A DNA stretch of 64,000 bases from Haladaptatus paucihalophilus DX253 (lineage in GTDB: Archaea > Halobacteriota > Halobacteria > Halobacteriales > Haladaptataceae): NCBI RefSeq assembly GCF_000376445.1, contig NZ_AQXI01000001.1, positions 652,962 through 716,961 on the forward strand, in the 5' to 3' direction. The notes beneath the pieces are model-generated. The model had not been told where the DNA came from and did not search any database. It saw nothing but the letters and a program-made list of their open reading frames with translations. A program made the translations under genes and the position numbers. Shown here piece by piece: positions 35,839-45,454 of this stretch (position 1 is the stretch's first letter; each line of letters begins with the position of its first letter).

Positions 35839-36885
35839 GTGCGCGTACTCAACTACCTCGAACTCGAATCCCGACTGGCCCGGAGCGGCATCGGTACCTC
35901 CACGAAGCAACAGCGCAAGGCGTTAGCGGAAACCGACGTGGACGTGATCACGTCGCCGTGGGAGGGGGAAACGCCGGGTCGCGCGCTGCTGTCCGGGGCG
36001 GTAGGGGGTCGTTTCTTCGCCGACTTCGACGTGGCACATTGCAACGTCATCGGGCCGGGGTCTGTCGCGGTCGCGCGCCACGCGAAACGGAACGATATCC
36101 CGCTCGTCCTCCATTCCCACGTCACGAGCGAGGACTTCGCGGAGAGTTTCCGCGGGTCGAGCCTCGTCGCGCGCCCGCTCGGTCGGTATCTGAAGTGGTT
36201 CTACTCGCAGGCCGACCTCGTGCTCTGTCCCAGCGAGTACACGAAATCCGTCCTCGAACGGTATCCCGTGAACGCGCCGATTCACCCAATCTCGAACGGC
36301 GTGGACGCAGAATCGCTCGCCGGGTTCGAATCCTTTCGCGATGAGTACCGCGCGCGGTACGATTTGGAGGGCATGGTCGTCTTCGCACTGGGGAACGTCT
36401 TCGAGCGCAAGGGTCTCACGACGTTCTGCCGAGTCGCCCAGCAGACGGACTTCGACTTCGCGTGGTTCGGGACGGTGGACGACGGCCCGCACGCCAGTTC
36501 GACGGTCAAACGGTGGACGGAGAACCCGCCCGAGAACGTGACGTTCACCGGGTGGGTCGACGACAAGCGCGGCGCGTTCGCGGCGGGCGACGTGTTCTGC
36601 TTCCCGGCGAAAGTCGAGAATCAGGGAATCGTCGTCCTCGAAGCAATGGCGTGCGGAAAGGCCGTCGTACTCCGCGACATCCCCGTCTTCGACGAGTTCT
36701 TCACGCACGGCGTGGACTGTCTGAAGTGCGAAACGGAGACGGAGTTCCGACGCGCGCTCGAACTGCTCGAACGCGACCCCGAACTTCGGGAGCGATTGGG
36801 GGAAAACGCCCGCGAGACGGCGAGCGAACACAGCCTGAAGCGCGTCGGCGAGCGTCTTGTCGAGGAGTATACAAAACTCGTCTGA
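35839..36885 (+). CDS. GT4-type glycosyltransferase
   Basis: A 348-residue GT-B glycosyltransferase. The GTG at 35839 begins VRVLNYLELESRLARSGIG, the normal start of this haloarchaeal family; the upstream in-frame extension has poor composition. The C-terminal donor domain contains GNVFERKGLTTF, TGWVDDKRGAFAAGDVFC and the EX7E-like PAKVENQGIVVLEAMACGKAV. It probably adds a sugar to a membrane lipid or glycan. It lies 41 bases before a second GT4 gene, likely an operon. Confidence 0.85.
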   Translation: MRVLNYLELESRLARSGIGTSTKQQRKALAETDVDVITSPWEGETPGRALLSGAVGGRFFADFDVAHCNVIGPGSVAVARHAKRNDIPLVLHSHVTSEDFAESFRGSSLVARPLGRYLKWFYSQADLVLCPSEYTKSVLERYPVNAPIHPISNGVDAESLAGFESFRDEYRARYDLEGMVVFALGNVFERKGLTTFCRVAQQTDFDFAWFGTVDDGPHASSTVKRWTENPPENVTFTGWVDDKRGAFAAGDVFCFPAKVENQGIVVLEAMACGKAVVLRDIPVFDEFFTHGVDCLKCETETEFRRALELLERDPELRERLGENARETASEHSLKRVGERLVEEYTKLV

Positions 36886-36926
36886 AGTCACAAGCACTTA
36901 ACTTCCCGTCCTCGAATGGCCGAACA

Positions 36927-38033
36927 ATGAGCCGATGGGTCGCCGCGTTCACGGACACATATCTACCGACCATCAATGGTGTCACCTACACCATCCGAAC
37001 GTGGCGCGATTTTTGGGAGAAAAACGGCGGGCGGATGGACGTGGTGTATCCCCAATCCGACGACTACGCGCCGGAGAAAGGCGAACATCCCATCGGAAGT
37101 CTTCCGTTCCCCTTTTATGATGGCTATCGACTCGGAACGCCGCGGGTTCCGAAGGCGGTCCTCGACGCCGAAATCGTCCACTCCCACACGCCGTTCGCCA
37201 TCGGCCTCGGCGGTCTTCGACTCGCGCGAAAGAACGAACTCCCGTTCGTGACGTCGTACCACACGCCGACAGGGGAGTACGCGGACTATCTCGTCCCGAA
37301 CGATTCCGTCGCCGACTACGTGGAACGGGCGGCAGGGGCGTACGAGCGGTGGTTTTTCGGGCGGTCCGACGCCGTGTTGACGCCGAGCGAGGCGACGCGA
37401 GAGCACATCGTCGAGACGGTGGGCGTCGATGCGCCCGTGCACGTCGTCCCGAACGGTATCGACGTGGAGCGGTTTCACCCGGTCGAAACGGCAGCCTTCG
37501 TTCGGAAATACGACCTTGATGTGGATCGCCCGCTCGTCGGCTACACCGGCCGCCACGGCTTCGAAAAGCGTCTCTCGGAGATCATCACGGCGGCCGACGG
37601 CATGGACCTGACGGTCGTCTTCGGCGGCGACGGTCCCGCCCGCGAATCGTTGGAGAAACAGGCCCGCGATTATGACGTGGACGTCCGTTTTCTCGGATTT
37701 CTCGACCGGGACGAGATGGCGGCGTTCTACTCCGCTCTCGACGTGTTCGCGTTCCCCAGTCCCGTCGAAACGCAAGGCCTCGTCGCGCTCGAAGCGAACG
37801 CCTGCGGGACGCCGGTCGTCGGGGCGAACGCCGGAGCGCTGTCGAACACCATCGTCGATGGCGAAACCGGCTATCACTTCGAGAGCGGCGACATCGAAGA
37901 TGTTCGGGCATCGATTCGCCGTACGCTCGCGGAACGCGAGAGGCTTCGAGAGTCTTGTCTCGCCCGTCGGGACGAAATCAGCGTCGAACGCGCGGTCGAG
38001 AAGTTAGAACGGGTGTACGACCGGGTGTGCTGA
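36927..38033 (+). CDS. GT4-type glycosyltransferase, diglycosyl-diacylglycerol/SqdX-like
   Basis: A 368-residue GT-B enzyme. The N-terminus FTDTYLPTINGVTYTIRTW and HSHTPFAIGLGGL are typical of bacterial and archaeal lipid glycosyltransferases. The donor site includes YTGRHGFEKRLSEII and the motif FPSPVETQGLVALEANACGTPVVG. Together with the preceding GT4 gene it may assemble a glycolipid head group such as those of haloarchaeal sulfated diglycosyl lipids; that role is inferred. There is no membrane segment; it probably acts at the inner membrane face. Confidence 0.88.
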   Translation: MSRWVAAFTDTYLPTINGVTYTIRTWRDFWEKNGGRMDVVYPQSDDYAPEKGEHPIGSLPFPFYDGYRLGTPRVPKAVLDAEIVHSHTPFAIGLGGLRLARKNELPFVTSYHTPTGEYADYLVPNDSVADYVERAAGAYERWFFGRSDAVLTPSEATREHIVETVGVDAPVHVVPNGIDVERFHPVETAAFVRKYDLDVDRPLVGYTGRHGFEKRLSEIITAADGMDLTVVFGGDGPARESLEKQARDYDVDVRFLGFLDRDEMAAFYSALDVFAFPSPVETQGLVALEANACGTPVVGANAGALSNTIVDGETGYHFESGDIEDVRASIRRTLAERERLRESCLARRDEISVERAVEKLERVYDRVC

Positions 38034-38230
38034 AAGCGCGGTCGCGTTTCGAACCGCGTTTTCTAATTGACGGTCGGTCTCGGACGACGTGCCGTTCTTT
38101 TTCGCCGTCGTTTCTTCAGAATGAGAGTTCTCTACGGAATCGTACGTCGAAATATAATTTCTAGAAAATATTAGATAAATATTACAAGATACAGAAAGTA
38201 TTTATCGAGTTAGTATATATTGATTCATGG

Positions 38231-39037
38231 ATGAAAGATATAAATCCAAACAGAAGAGAGCTGCTACAGACGTTAGGAGTTGCGGGCCTGAGTACGGGCG
38301 GCGTGCTGTCTATGAGCGGTACTGGTGCTGCAGCAAGCGCTCCGCAGAACAAGATAGACAACATCTGGGATGCCATGGTCGACTTGGCATCTGACCTTCT
38401 TGGATCGGCCATCCCGTGGGATGCAGTCCAAGCGAGTGACCTATCGGAGAACGAAAAGCAACACCGACTCCGATCGCTTTTGGACCCCCAGTATAAGGAT
38501 CTCGTCATGAGCGATTCGGTTACGACCAGTTCTAGCGTTTACGTCCCCGGCGTGCTCCCGTTCGATGCCTGCTATTGGACCGACTACGGTGCCGACGGAA
38601 AGAAAATCTGCGTCGAGGGCTCACCCGGACACTACGGCAAACCCAGTTGCTATCAGAGTACGCCGAATCTCGGCTACGTGGACCTTACCGTGGACACATA
38701 CGACCTGAAAATCGACCGAAGTTGGTCGCTTCGAAAGAGCTTCTCCTTCTGGCTTGGCCTCTCCGAGGACGGCTGCGTGTGGACCGGTCAAGAGGACCTC
38801 GACCTCTGCGCGGAAGTCCTCTGTATCGACGACCTGCTGTACCCCTACTCGCCGGTCGCCGCGCTCGCAGAAGCGGGTCTCAAAGCGGGTATCGAGGCCA
38901 TTAGCAACTGGGCCGAGACGGACGACATGATCGATTGGCTGTTCTACGCGCTCGCCGTCATCGCCGGAATCGCGATAATCCTTCTCTTGTGGGAGATCGA
39001 AATTCCGCTCGCCATCGGTGCGTTCGCGCTCGCATAA
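38231..39037 (+). CDS. Tat-exported protein with C-terminal membrane segment
   Basis: A 268-residue protein of unknown family. The N-terminus has a twin-arginine-type signal (NRRELLQTLGVAGLSTGG…AAASA, residues 7-37). The mature part is Cys-containing (about residues 113-200, CYW, KICVEG, SCYQS, CVW, CAEVLC) and Trp/Tyr-rich, and a hydrophobic C-terminal segment (about 236-264) could anchor it. The upstream 190 bases are AT-rich. It is followed after 39 bases by a membrane protein gene, probably an operon. A secreted effector with a partner is possible, but there is no direct similarity I recognise. Confidence 0.65.
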   Translation: MKDINPNRRELLQTLGVAGLSTGGVLSMSGTGAAASAPQNKIDNIWDAMVDLASDLLGSAIPWDAVQASDLSENEKQHRLRSLLDPQYKDLVMSDSVTTSSSVYVPGVLPFDACYWTDYGADGKKICVEGSPGHYGKPSCYQSTPNLGYVDLTVDTYDLKIDRSWSLRKSFSFWLGLSEDGCVWTGQEDLDLCAEVLCIDDLLYPYSPVAALAEAGLKAGIEAISNWAETDDMIDWLFYALAVIAGIAIILLLWEIEIPLAIGAFALA

Positions 39038-39076
39038 GGTATAAGAACCGACCTCGCTTCTTTATTACACAGCACC

Positions 39077-39745
39077 ATGAATGAACTCATTCTGGTACTC
39101 GTCGCCCTCGCTGCCATCCTCGGAGCACTGTACCTCGTGAACTATCTCGCGGGACCCCTCCTCGTCGGGAAACTGAACGACACGAAATCGCTTCCCGGTC
39201 GGCTCGCCAGCGAACTTCCCTCCGGTAGTCCTCCGACGGTCGTGCTCGGCGGCAACGCGCTCGGTTCGAACCTCTCCGGCGGTTCGGGACCTCCCGGATA
39301 CCGACGACTGTTGCTCAGCGATACCGTCATCGACGAACACGAGGACGAACTCGGCACCGTCTCCGCACTTTCGGTTGCCCTCCTCGATACCTACGCCTAC
39401 GACGTGCGGATACTCGCGAATCTACTTCGCATCGAACTGCTGTTCGGCATCGTGGCGTTCGCCCTTCACGCCGCACAGACCGACCTGTTTCGTTCGCTCT
39501 CCGCCGCACTCGCCGTCGTTATCGGCATCATCGTCGGGGCGCTCGTCGTCTTCTACGGACTGTACCGACTCGTCGCGTGGCGCGTCTACCGCGCCGACGA
39601 ACGAGCGGCGACCTACGTCGGCGCGGAGAACATTATCACCTATCTCGAATCGAACCACGGGCGTACCGAGTCGCTCCTCTCCGCGGTCGTTCATCTCTCT
39701 CCGCCGACGAAGACACGAATCGACCGCCTCGAACGCGCTCGGTGA
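39077..39745 (+). CDS. membrane protein resembling a catalytically dead M48 (HtpX) peptidase
   Basis: A 222-residue protein with one N-terminal helix (about 3-25) and two central helices (about 118-165). The segment PGYRRLLLSDTVIDEHEDELGTVSALSVALLDTYAYD aligns in layout with HtpX proteins, where LLSDTLL is followed by HExxH and a later His/Asp; here the HExxH zinc site is absent. It may therefore bind rather than cleave. It lies directly downstream of the Tat-exported protein gene and could be its receptor, chaperone or immunity protein; that is inference. Confidence 0.6.
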   Translation: MNELILVLVALAAILGALYLVNYLAGPLLVGKLNDTKSLPGRLASELPSGSPPTVVLGGNALGSNLSGGSGPPGYRRLLLSDTVIDEHEDELGTVSALSVALLDTYAYDVRILANLLRIELLFGIVAFALHAAQTDLFRSLSAALAVVIGIIVGALVVFYGLYRLVAWRVYRADERAATYVGAENIITYLESNHGRTESLLSAVVHLSPPTKTRIDRLERAR

Positions 39746-39755
39746 GACGGACGGG

Positions 39756-40580
39756 CTACAACTCGACCCGTTCCACGATGTGATCGCTCCCCTCGCGGAC
39801 GTTCAAGGCGACGATTCGGATGTCGTCCTCCAGCCCGGAGCCGTGGAGTTTCGCCTTGAGCAGGTTATCGACCTGGTACACGCCCGCCGCGTTCAGCATC
39901 TCGATTTCGACGAGAACCGGCACCGTATCTCCCTGTCGGAGGGTGACCTTCTTGATGGCTTGGCTTGAGACGGTGTTGATGCCCCGACCACCCTTCTCGT
40001 AGGGGATGCGCGACCGACCGTGTTCCATGTCCAGCGCGTCCGACACCCGGATGACTCCCGCTTCCGTCGTCAGCGGGTCTTCCTCGGTGTGGTGACAGAG
40101 AATGGCGTGGAGAATCTCGCCCTTCATCCGAACCGAGTTCGCCGTGTCGTAGAAGTTCGGCAGCACGCGGTCGAGGACGTCCGCCGCGAGCGGAATCGAG
40201 TAGTAAGAGTGGTCGTCGCGGTGAACGATGTGACCGATGTCGTGGAGCGTCGCGGCGAAGGCGACGATGACGCTCTCGTCCGCTTCGTCCAGTCCTTCGT
40301 CGGCCGCGCCGTTGAACTCGACGCCGCCGCGTTTCAACAGGTCGTAGAGGAGCAGCGCGCGGTTCCGAACGATTTCGATGTGCTTTCGCCCGTGGTCGTT
40401 GTATCCTTTTCTCGTCACCGCGTTGACGTTTTGCGCGTCGAGATACGCCTGAATCTCGTCGTCGTTCGCGATGAATTCGAGCACCTCGTTCAGCTTTTCG
40501 TCGGGGAAGGCGTGGTCCGCGTCCGGGTCGTACGCACGCCGTCCGTTCTCCGTTTGCGGTTCCGTTGCAACGTCGTCCAT
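39756..40580 (-). CDS. HD domain phosphohydrolase-like protein
   Basis: A 274-residue cytoplasmic protein with an HD-type metal site: DHGRKHIEIVRNRALLL, ATLHDIGHIVHRDDHS and HAILCHHTEED carry the His and His-Asp ligands, and VSDALDMEHGRSRIPY supplies the distal Asp. Archaeal members of this family have no proven substrate; nucleotide or cyclic-nucleotide hydrolysis is possible. The C-terminal third (about 200-274) is a beta-rich region. It converges on the preceding membrane protein gene. Confidence 0.85.
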   Translation of the reverse strand: MDDVATEPQTENGRRAYDPDADHAFPDEKLNEVLEFIANDDEIQAYLDAQNVNAVTRKGYNDHGRKHIEIVRNRALLLYDLLKRGGVEFNGAADEGLDEADESVIVAFAATLHDIGHIVHRDDHSYYSIPLAADVLDRVLPNFYDTANSVRMKGEILHAILCHHTEEDPLTTEAGVIRVSDALDMEHGRSRIPYEKGGRGINTVSSQAIKKVTLRQGDTVPVLVEIEMLNAAGVYQVDNLLKAKLHGSGLEDDIRIVALNVREGSDHIVERVEL

Positions 40581-40721
40581 GTTCCATTTTCACGTTCTGG
40601 GGGGAAAAACTCTCGGGCGCGACGGGGTTTTACGGGTCGTTCGGACGGAAAATAGGTCGGGAAACGACCCTGAGAAGAGCAAAAAGCCTATAGTTGGCAA
40701 TGGGTAAGAAACTGGTAGAGG

Positions 40722-41018
40722 ATGTTCGAAATGATACCACTATTCGGGCCGGTTCCCGGCGGGATGGAGCTCGCGGTGATTCTGCTCATCGCGGTTCTCC
40801 TGTTCGGTGCAAACAAGATTCCGAAGCTCGCCCGCTCCACCGGTGAGGCGATGGGAGAGTTCAAGAAAGGCCGCGAAGAAGTCGAACAAGAGTTGCAGGA
40901 GATGCAAAGCTCGGGTTCCAGTACCGCGACCGAGGTCGAAAGCGAACCGACCACGACCACCGAAACCGAGACCGAGACCGAGACCGAGACTGAAACCCAG
41001 ACCGAATCGGAATCGTAG
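40722..41018 (+). CDS. tatA: Sec-independent protein translocase TatA
   Basis: A 98-residue TatA/E protein with one membrane helix (MELAVILLIAVLLFGANKIP) containing the usual FGxxK/RxP hinge, an amphipathic helix (ARSTGEAMGEFKKGREEVE) and a tail of repeated Thr-Glu pairs from about residue 75 onward. It forms the pore-like component of the twin-arginine pathway, which haloarchaea use heavily. Two Tat-signal proteins occur in the same window. Transcribed alone. Confidence 0.93.
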   Translation: MFEMIPLFGPVPGGMELAVILLIAVLLFGANKIPKLARSTGEAMGEFKKGREEVEQELQEMQSSGSSTATEVESEPTTTTETETETETETETQTESES

Positions 41019-41051
41019 TTGTTTTTCCCGCGAGCTATTACATATTATACA

Positions 41052-41124
41052 GGGCGTGTGGCCTAGCGGATAGGGCGAGAGGTTCCTAACCTCTCGACCG
41101 CGGGTTCGAATCCCGCCACGCCCG
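41052..41124 (+). tRNA. tRNA-Arg (anticodon CCT)
   Basis: A 73-base cloverleaf. The acceptor GGGCGTG pairs with CACGCCC, the D arm has GCCT/GGGC, the anticodon stem AGAGG/CCTCT encloses the loop TTCCTAA (anticodon CCT, reading AGG), and the T arm is GCGGG-TTCGAAT-CCCGC. No CCA is encoded and no intron is seen. The discriminator base is G. Confidence 0.95.
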
Positions 41125-41635
41125 TTCTCCGGCGAACGTTAGTGAGCCGTGGGAACGGGGTGGCTTACTCACCCTCACTTCGTTCGCGGGAGTCCCGAAA
41201 GACGCGGTGCGTCTTTCGACGTTCGTGAATCGGAGATTCACTTACTCCCGCCACGCCGTTTTTACCACGTTTGTGTGAGGTTCCGCCACGACCGATGACG
41301 CTCCCGTTCCGTTTGCTCTTCGTCGCAAGCATGATGAAAGATTTATTGTGTGTCAACGGACAGCAAGAAATGCGGTAGCTTCCGACGGAAGATGCCGCGA
41401 CAACAGCCAAGTCAGGCATGACCGTGTTCGGCGCGGAGCGGCCACTGTTCTTCCCGCCTCGCGTCGAACGCGGTTCTCTCTCCCTCTTCAAACGAGTTGA
41501 TACGAATGAGAATTATATCCCTTCTGAGATTCGAAAACCACACGACTACGAGCCACCAGATACAAATATGGCAAATATCACATGTATATTAATTTTAACA
41601 AGGTTTTTTAATGGATTAGCGATTGGCGATACTCA
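41125..41635. other. intergenic region with tandem hairpins after tRNA-Arg
   Basis: About 510 bases. Two perfect hairpins with three-base loops follow one another: gaaagacgc/gcgtctttc at 41197-41217 and gtgaatc/gattcac at 41225-41241. A 12-base copy of the tRNA 3' end, tcccgccacgcc, recurs at 41246-41257. The sequence ctcacttcgttcgcgg at 41174-41189 also occurs downstream of tRNA-Ala (61049-61064, opposite strand). The last 150 bases are AT-rich and contain the promoter of the pilus operon. No gene is supported. Confidence 0.5.
41604..41611 (+). promoter_or_regulatory. TATA box of the pilus operon
   Basis: The run ttttttaa is centred about 28 bases before ATG 41636, so the message is predicted to be leaderless. 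This supports 41636 as the ATPase start. Confidence 0.5.
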
Positions 41636-44600
41636 ATGGCTAGTGACGAGTCCGAAGCGCTCGGGAGTGGGGACCCCGGCGACGCTGGACCGGACGGGAT
41701 CCGTCTCTCCGATGGACTCCCGTCCCGCGTGGCGGTCGGGTCGTACTCGTGGGAGGATTTCAAGGTGGAGTTCTTCTACGAGGATGGCACCCCCCCGACC
41801 AACTGGCGGGGAAAGCCGCGTCCGTTTCCGGCCGAGGAGTTCCTCGGCTTCGACCCGGAGGAAACCGAATCGCGGGTCGAAACGGCCGCGGAGACCGCGG
41901 CCGCGCTCGGGAACTATTTCGAATCGTTTCTCGACTACGAGGAGACGCCCGTCGCGCTCGGCGACTACTTCTGGGAGCACTTCCGGTACGAGTACTACTA
42001 CGACCCGAATCGGGAGAAGCCGCACGAAAGCCCCCGCGACGAGGACGGCGACGTCATCGAATTCGAGAAAGCCGAGTGGCTCGGTTTCGACCCCGACGAA
42101 CTCCCCGAACGGCTCTTTCGCGGAGCGTTCGCCGGAAACCGCGGGAGCGACCGATTCGAGGCGTTTCTCGACCCCGCGACCACGCCGGTCACGGTCGGCG
42201 AGTACCTCTGGGAGCACTTCCGGTACGAGTACTACTACGACCCGGACCGCGAGAAGCCGCACGAAAAGCCCCGCGACGAGGACGGCGACGTCATCGAATT
42301 CGAGAAAGCCGAGTGGCTCGGCTTCGAGGAGGAAGACCTGCCGGACTTGCTCACCGAGGGGGCGGCGAAGGCGCGAAAACTCCTCGAAATCGAGGACGAG
42401 CGGACGCTCGACGTTCCCGAGGAACTGGACGAGGACGCCTTCTTTTCGACCGTCGAAGGGTACACCACGGTCGTCAACCGCTACGATTTGGAGAAGGCGG
42501 TCGCGCTCCCGAAGAAGAGCCACTTCCGCGAGGTGGACCGCTACTGGGTGAACAAACCCTACTCGTTCGTCATCATCTTCCACTCCGAGAAGGAAAACGA
42601 GACGAAGTACTACCTCGTGGAGCCGCACCGGACGCGAATCGAGGAGGACCTGCGGGAGTTTCTGACCGCCAAACTCAGGACCTCCATCAAGTACGCGAGC
42701 GACGAGGTGGTCGTCGAAGCCGACGAAGAGGCCCGCGAGGACGTCATCGAGCGCGAGGCGCTTCGCCTTCTGTCGCGCTACGACCTGTACATGCTCGACG
42801 ACGACCAAATCGCCGACCTTCTCAAGGGAACGCTTTCGGGGTACGACCACGCCCGCGAGACGTGGACGCGATACTCCGCGGAGATCGAAACCCGCACCGA
42901 CGAGACGCTTCGAACCCTCCGCGAACGGGCGGAACCGTACGTGGAAAGCCTCCGAGGGACGCGGACGAGCGGCGTCGAATCGACCGATTCGGCGTCGGAT
43001 TTGGATTCGGATTCGACACCGGAACCGAATTCGGAATCGGAGTCGAGCGCGGAATCGGTGCCGAACGCACCGACCCCCGACGAAACGGATGAAGACGGAG
43101 ATGTGACCGACGGGTCGGCGGTGGACGAGTCCGACGGGGACGACACACCCGAAGGCGAAGCGGACGGAGACGGCGATTCGGAGGGAGAACGCGAGCACGA
43201 AGAGGCCGAGAAAGCGGAAGAAACGGAGAAGGAACGAGAAGGGACCGACGAAGCCGAGGAGACCGACGGTGACGAATCCGAAGAAGGAGAGGAGGCGGGA
43301 GAACTGGAAACCGAAGCGGAGGGCGACACTCCCGAGGACGGTCAGGAAACCGACGGAGGAAACGCAGACGGCGAGGCGGTCGAAACCGTCGCCCAGACCG
43401 CCGAATCCGAGACGGCAGAAACGATAGCAGCGACGAAACCGGAAACGGGACCGGCGACGGAATCGACAGCGGAATCGGTCGAACCGACTTCCCCTGACGA
43501 CCCGGCGACGGCCGCCGGAGGGGGGCGTCTCGGCGAATTTCGGACGCGGTGGGACGAACTTCTCCGCGAACGTGCCGGGGACGAGAGCCTTCGCCGGGCG
43601 GTTCGAACCCGAATCGAGGAGACCATCGAGGAGCACGAAGTGGACGACGAGGGTGGCGAACTCGACGGCATCATGGCCCGGCCGGAACCCGCCCTGTTGG
43701 AGGAGGACGCGGACACGCTGACGGAGTACCAGGTCGAGAAACTGCTGTACGTCCTGAAGCGGAACTTCATCGGCTACGAGCGCATCGACGGCATCAAACA
43801 CGACATCAACGTGGAGGACATCTCCTGTGACGGCTACAACTCGCCGGTGTTCGTCTACCACTCGGACTACGAGCAGGTCATCACGAACGTCTTCCACGAG
43901 GAGACCGAGTTGGACGATTTCGTCGTCAAACTCGCTCAGCGCTCCGGAAAGGGTATCAGCAAGCGTCAACCGCAGGTCGATGCCACGCTGCCCGACGGGT
44001 CCCGTGCCCAGTTGACGCTCGGGCGCGAGGTGTCCGACCACGGGACGAACTACACCATCCGGCAGTTCAAGGACGTGCCGTTCACGCCCATCGACCTCAT
44101 CAACTGGAACACCTTCTCGCTGGAGGAGATGGCGTTCCTCTGGTTGGCCATCGAGAACCACCGGTCGCTCATCTTCGCCGGTGGTACCGCGTCCGGGAAG
44201 ACGACGAGCCTCAACGCCGTCTCGCTGTTCATCCCCAGCAACACCAAAATCGTCTCCATCGAGGACACGCGCGAGGTCGAACTCCCCCAGCGCAACTGGA
44301 TTGCGAGCGTCACGCGCCCCTCGTTTTCGGACGACGACAAGAGCGACGTGGACGAGTTCGACCTTCTGGAGGCCGCGCTCCGCCAACGCCCCGACTACAT
44401 CGTGATGGGCGAGATTCGGGGCGAGGAAGGGCGGACGCTCTTTCAGGTCATGTCGACGGGACACACGACCTACACGACGTTCCACGCCGACACCGTGGGC
44501 GAGGTGCTGAAACGGTTCACCACGGAACCCATCAACCTCTCGAAGACGCTGTTCACCGCGCTCGATTTGGTGTCCGTCCAGACGCAGACGCGGGTGAAGG

Positions 44601-45454
44601 GGAGCAAGGTGCGCCGGACGAAATCGCTGACCGAAATCAACCACTACGACACGGAGAACGACGAAATCAACGTCAAAGACGTGTTCCAGTGGCGCGCCGA
44701 GACGGACGAACACGAACCCCTCACCGGGTCGAACACGCTGGAAGAGATCAAGTTCGACCGCGGGTGGGACCAATCGCGGTTGGACGAGGAACTCCTGAAA
44801 CGCCGGACGATCCTCGCCTACCTCATCGACAACGGTCTGAACGAGTACACGCAGGTCGCGGCGACGGTTCAGGCGTTCATCAACGACCCGGACACCATCC
44901 TCGCGCTGGTGGCGAACGACGCGCTGGAAGACAGCCTCGCGGACCTCCGCGAGATGGAGAGCGTGCTCATCGACATCGACCCCGAAAAGGAGGAGATGGT
45001 CCCGCGACCCGACCCGACCGAAGAAATCGCCGACCTCTCCGCGGACATCCTCGCCGAGGCAGATGACCGGCTCTTCGACCGGTATCGAGACGTGTACGTC
45101 CCGAACGAGGGCCTCGCGGTCGCGCTAGCGGACACGGCGAAACCGACCGAAGCCCCGGCGACCGACGTTCCACCGAACGCCCTCGGCGGGAACACCGACC
45201 GCGATTCCGAATTCGACCCGGAACCGACGCTCGACGACGACCCGTTCGGCGGGTTCGAAGAGGCGACGGTTTCCGACGAGGTGGAACGAGCGAACGCGGA
45301 CGGTGCGGACGTGGAGAAACGAGCGAATACGAACGGTGGGGACGTGGAGGTACGGGCGGACGCGGACGGTTCGGATGTGGAGGAACGGGCGAACCAAAGC
45401 GACGAAACTGACGGGACGGACGCCCCGAGCGAGGAACCGGAGGACGAGCGATGA
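41636..45454 (+). CDS. type IV pilus/type II secretion ATPase with extended acidic regions
   Basis: A 1272-residue assembly ATPase of the archaeal PilB/TadA (VirB11-like) family. The catalytic part is about residues 630-1130: Walker A FAGGTASGKTTSLNA near 848, the Asp box IVSIEDTREVELPQ, Walker B DYIVMGEIRGEEGRT and the His box MSTGHTTYTTFHADT. The N-terminus has three copies of a W-E-x-F repeat (about residues 37, 108 and 188), the last two nearly identical. Residues about 440-630 are Glu/Asp/Ser-rich and probably disordered, and three degenerate 11-residue repeats (R-A-x-x-x-G-x-D-V-E) end the protein. It powers pilin polymerisation from the cytoplasm. The stop overlaps the next ATG (ATGA). 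Confidence 0.93.
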   Translation: MASDESEALGSGDPGDAGPDGIRLSDGLPSRVAVGSYSWEDFKVEFFYEDGTPPTNWRGKPRPFPAEEFLGFDPEETESRVETAAETAAALGNYFESFLDYEETPVALGDYFWEHFRYEYYYDPNREKPHESPRDEDGDVIEFEKAEWLGFDPDELPERLFRGAFAGNRGSDRFEAFLDPATTPVTVGEYLWEHFRYEYYYDPDREKPHEKPRDEDGDVIEFEKAEWLGFEEEDLPDLLTEGAAKARKLLEIEDERTLDVPEELDEDAFFSTVEGYTTVVNRYDLEKAVALPKKSHFREVDRYWVNKPYSFVIIFHSEKENETKYYLVEPHRTRIEEDLREFLTAKLRTSIKYASDEVVVEADEEAREDVIEREALRLLSRYDLYMLDDDQIADLLKGTLSGYDHARETWTRYSAEIETRTDETLRTLRERAEPYVESLRGTRTSGVESTDSASDLDSDSTPEPNSESESSAESVPNAPTPDETDEDGDVTDGSAVDESDGDDTPEGEADGDGDSEGEREHEEAEKAEETEKEREGTDEAEETDGDESEEGEEAGELETEAEGDTPEDGQETDGGNADGEAVETVAQTAESETAETIAATKPETGPATESTAESVEPTSPDDPATAAGGGRLGEFRTRWDELLRERAGDESLRRAVRTRIEETIEEHEVDDEGGELDGIMARPEPALLEEDADTLTEYQVEKLLYVLKRNFIGYERIDGIKHDINVEDISCDGYNSPVFVYHSDYEQVITNVFHEETELDDFVVKLAQRSGKGISKRQPQVDATLPDGSRAQLTLGREVSDHGTNYTIRQFKDVPFTPIDLINWNTFSLEEMAFLWLAIENHRSLIFAGGTASGKTTSLNAVSLFIPSNTKIVSIEDTREVELPQRNWIASVTRPSFSDDDKSDVDEFDLLEAALRQRPDYIVMGEIRGEEGRTLFQVMSTGHTTYTTFHADTVGEVLKRFTTEPINLSKTLFTALDLVSVQTQTRVKGSKVRRTKSLTEINHYDTENDEINVKDVFQWRAETDEHEPLTGSNTLEEIKFDRGWDQSRLDEELLKRRTILAYLIDNGLNEYTQVAATVQAFINDPDTILALVANDALEDSLADLREMESVLIDIDPEKEEMVPRPDPTEEIADLSADILAEADDRLFDRYRDVYVPNEGLAVALADTAKPTEAPATDVPPNALGGNTDRDSEFDPEPTLDDDPFGGFEEATVSDEVERANADGADVEKRANTNGGDVEVRADADGSDVEERANQSDETDGTDAPSEEPEDER

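Noticed and set aside
41633-44773. 1046-codon open frame on the minus strand
   Set aside because: It is the antisense shadow of the pilus ATPase; its Arg/Val/Phe/His-rich composition is typical of antisense frames in GC-rich DNA.
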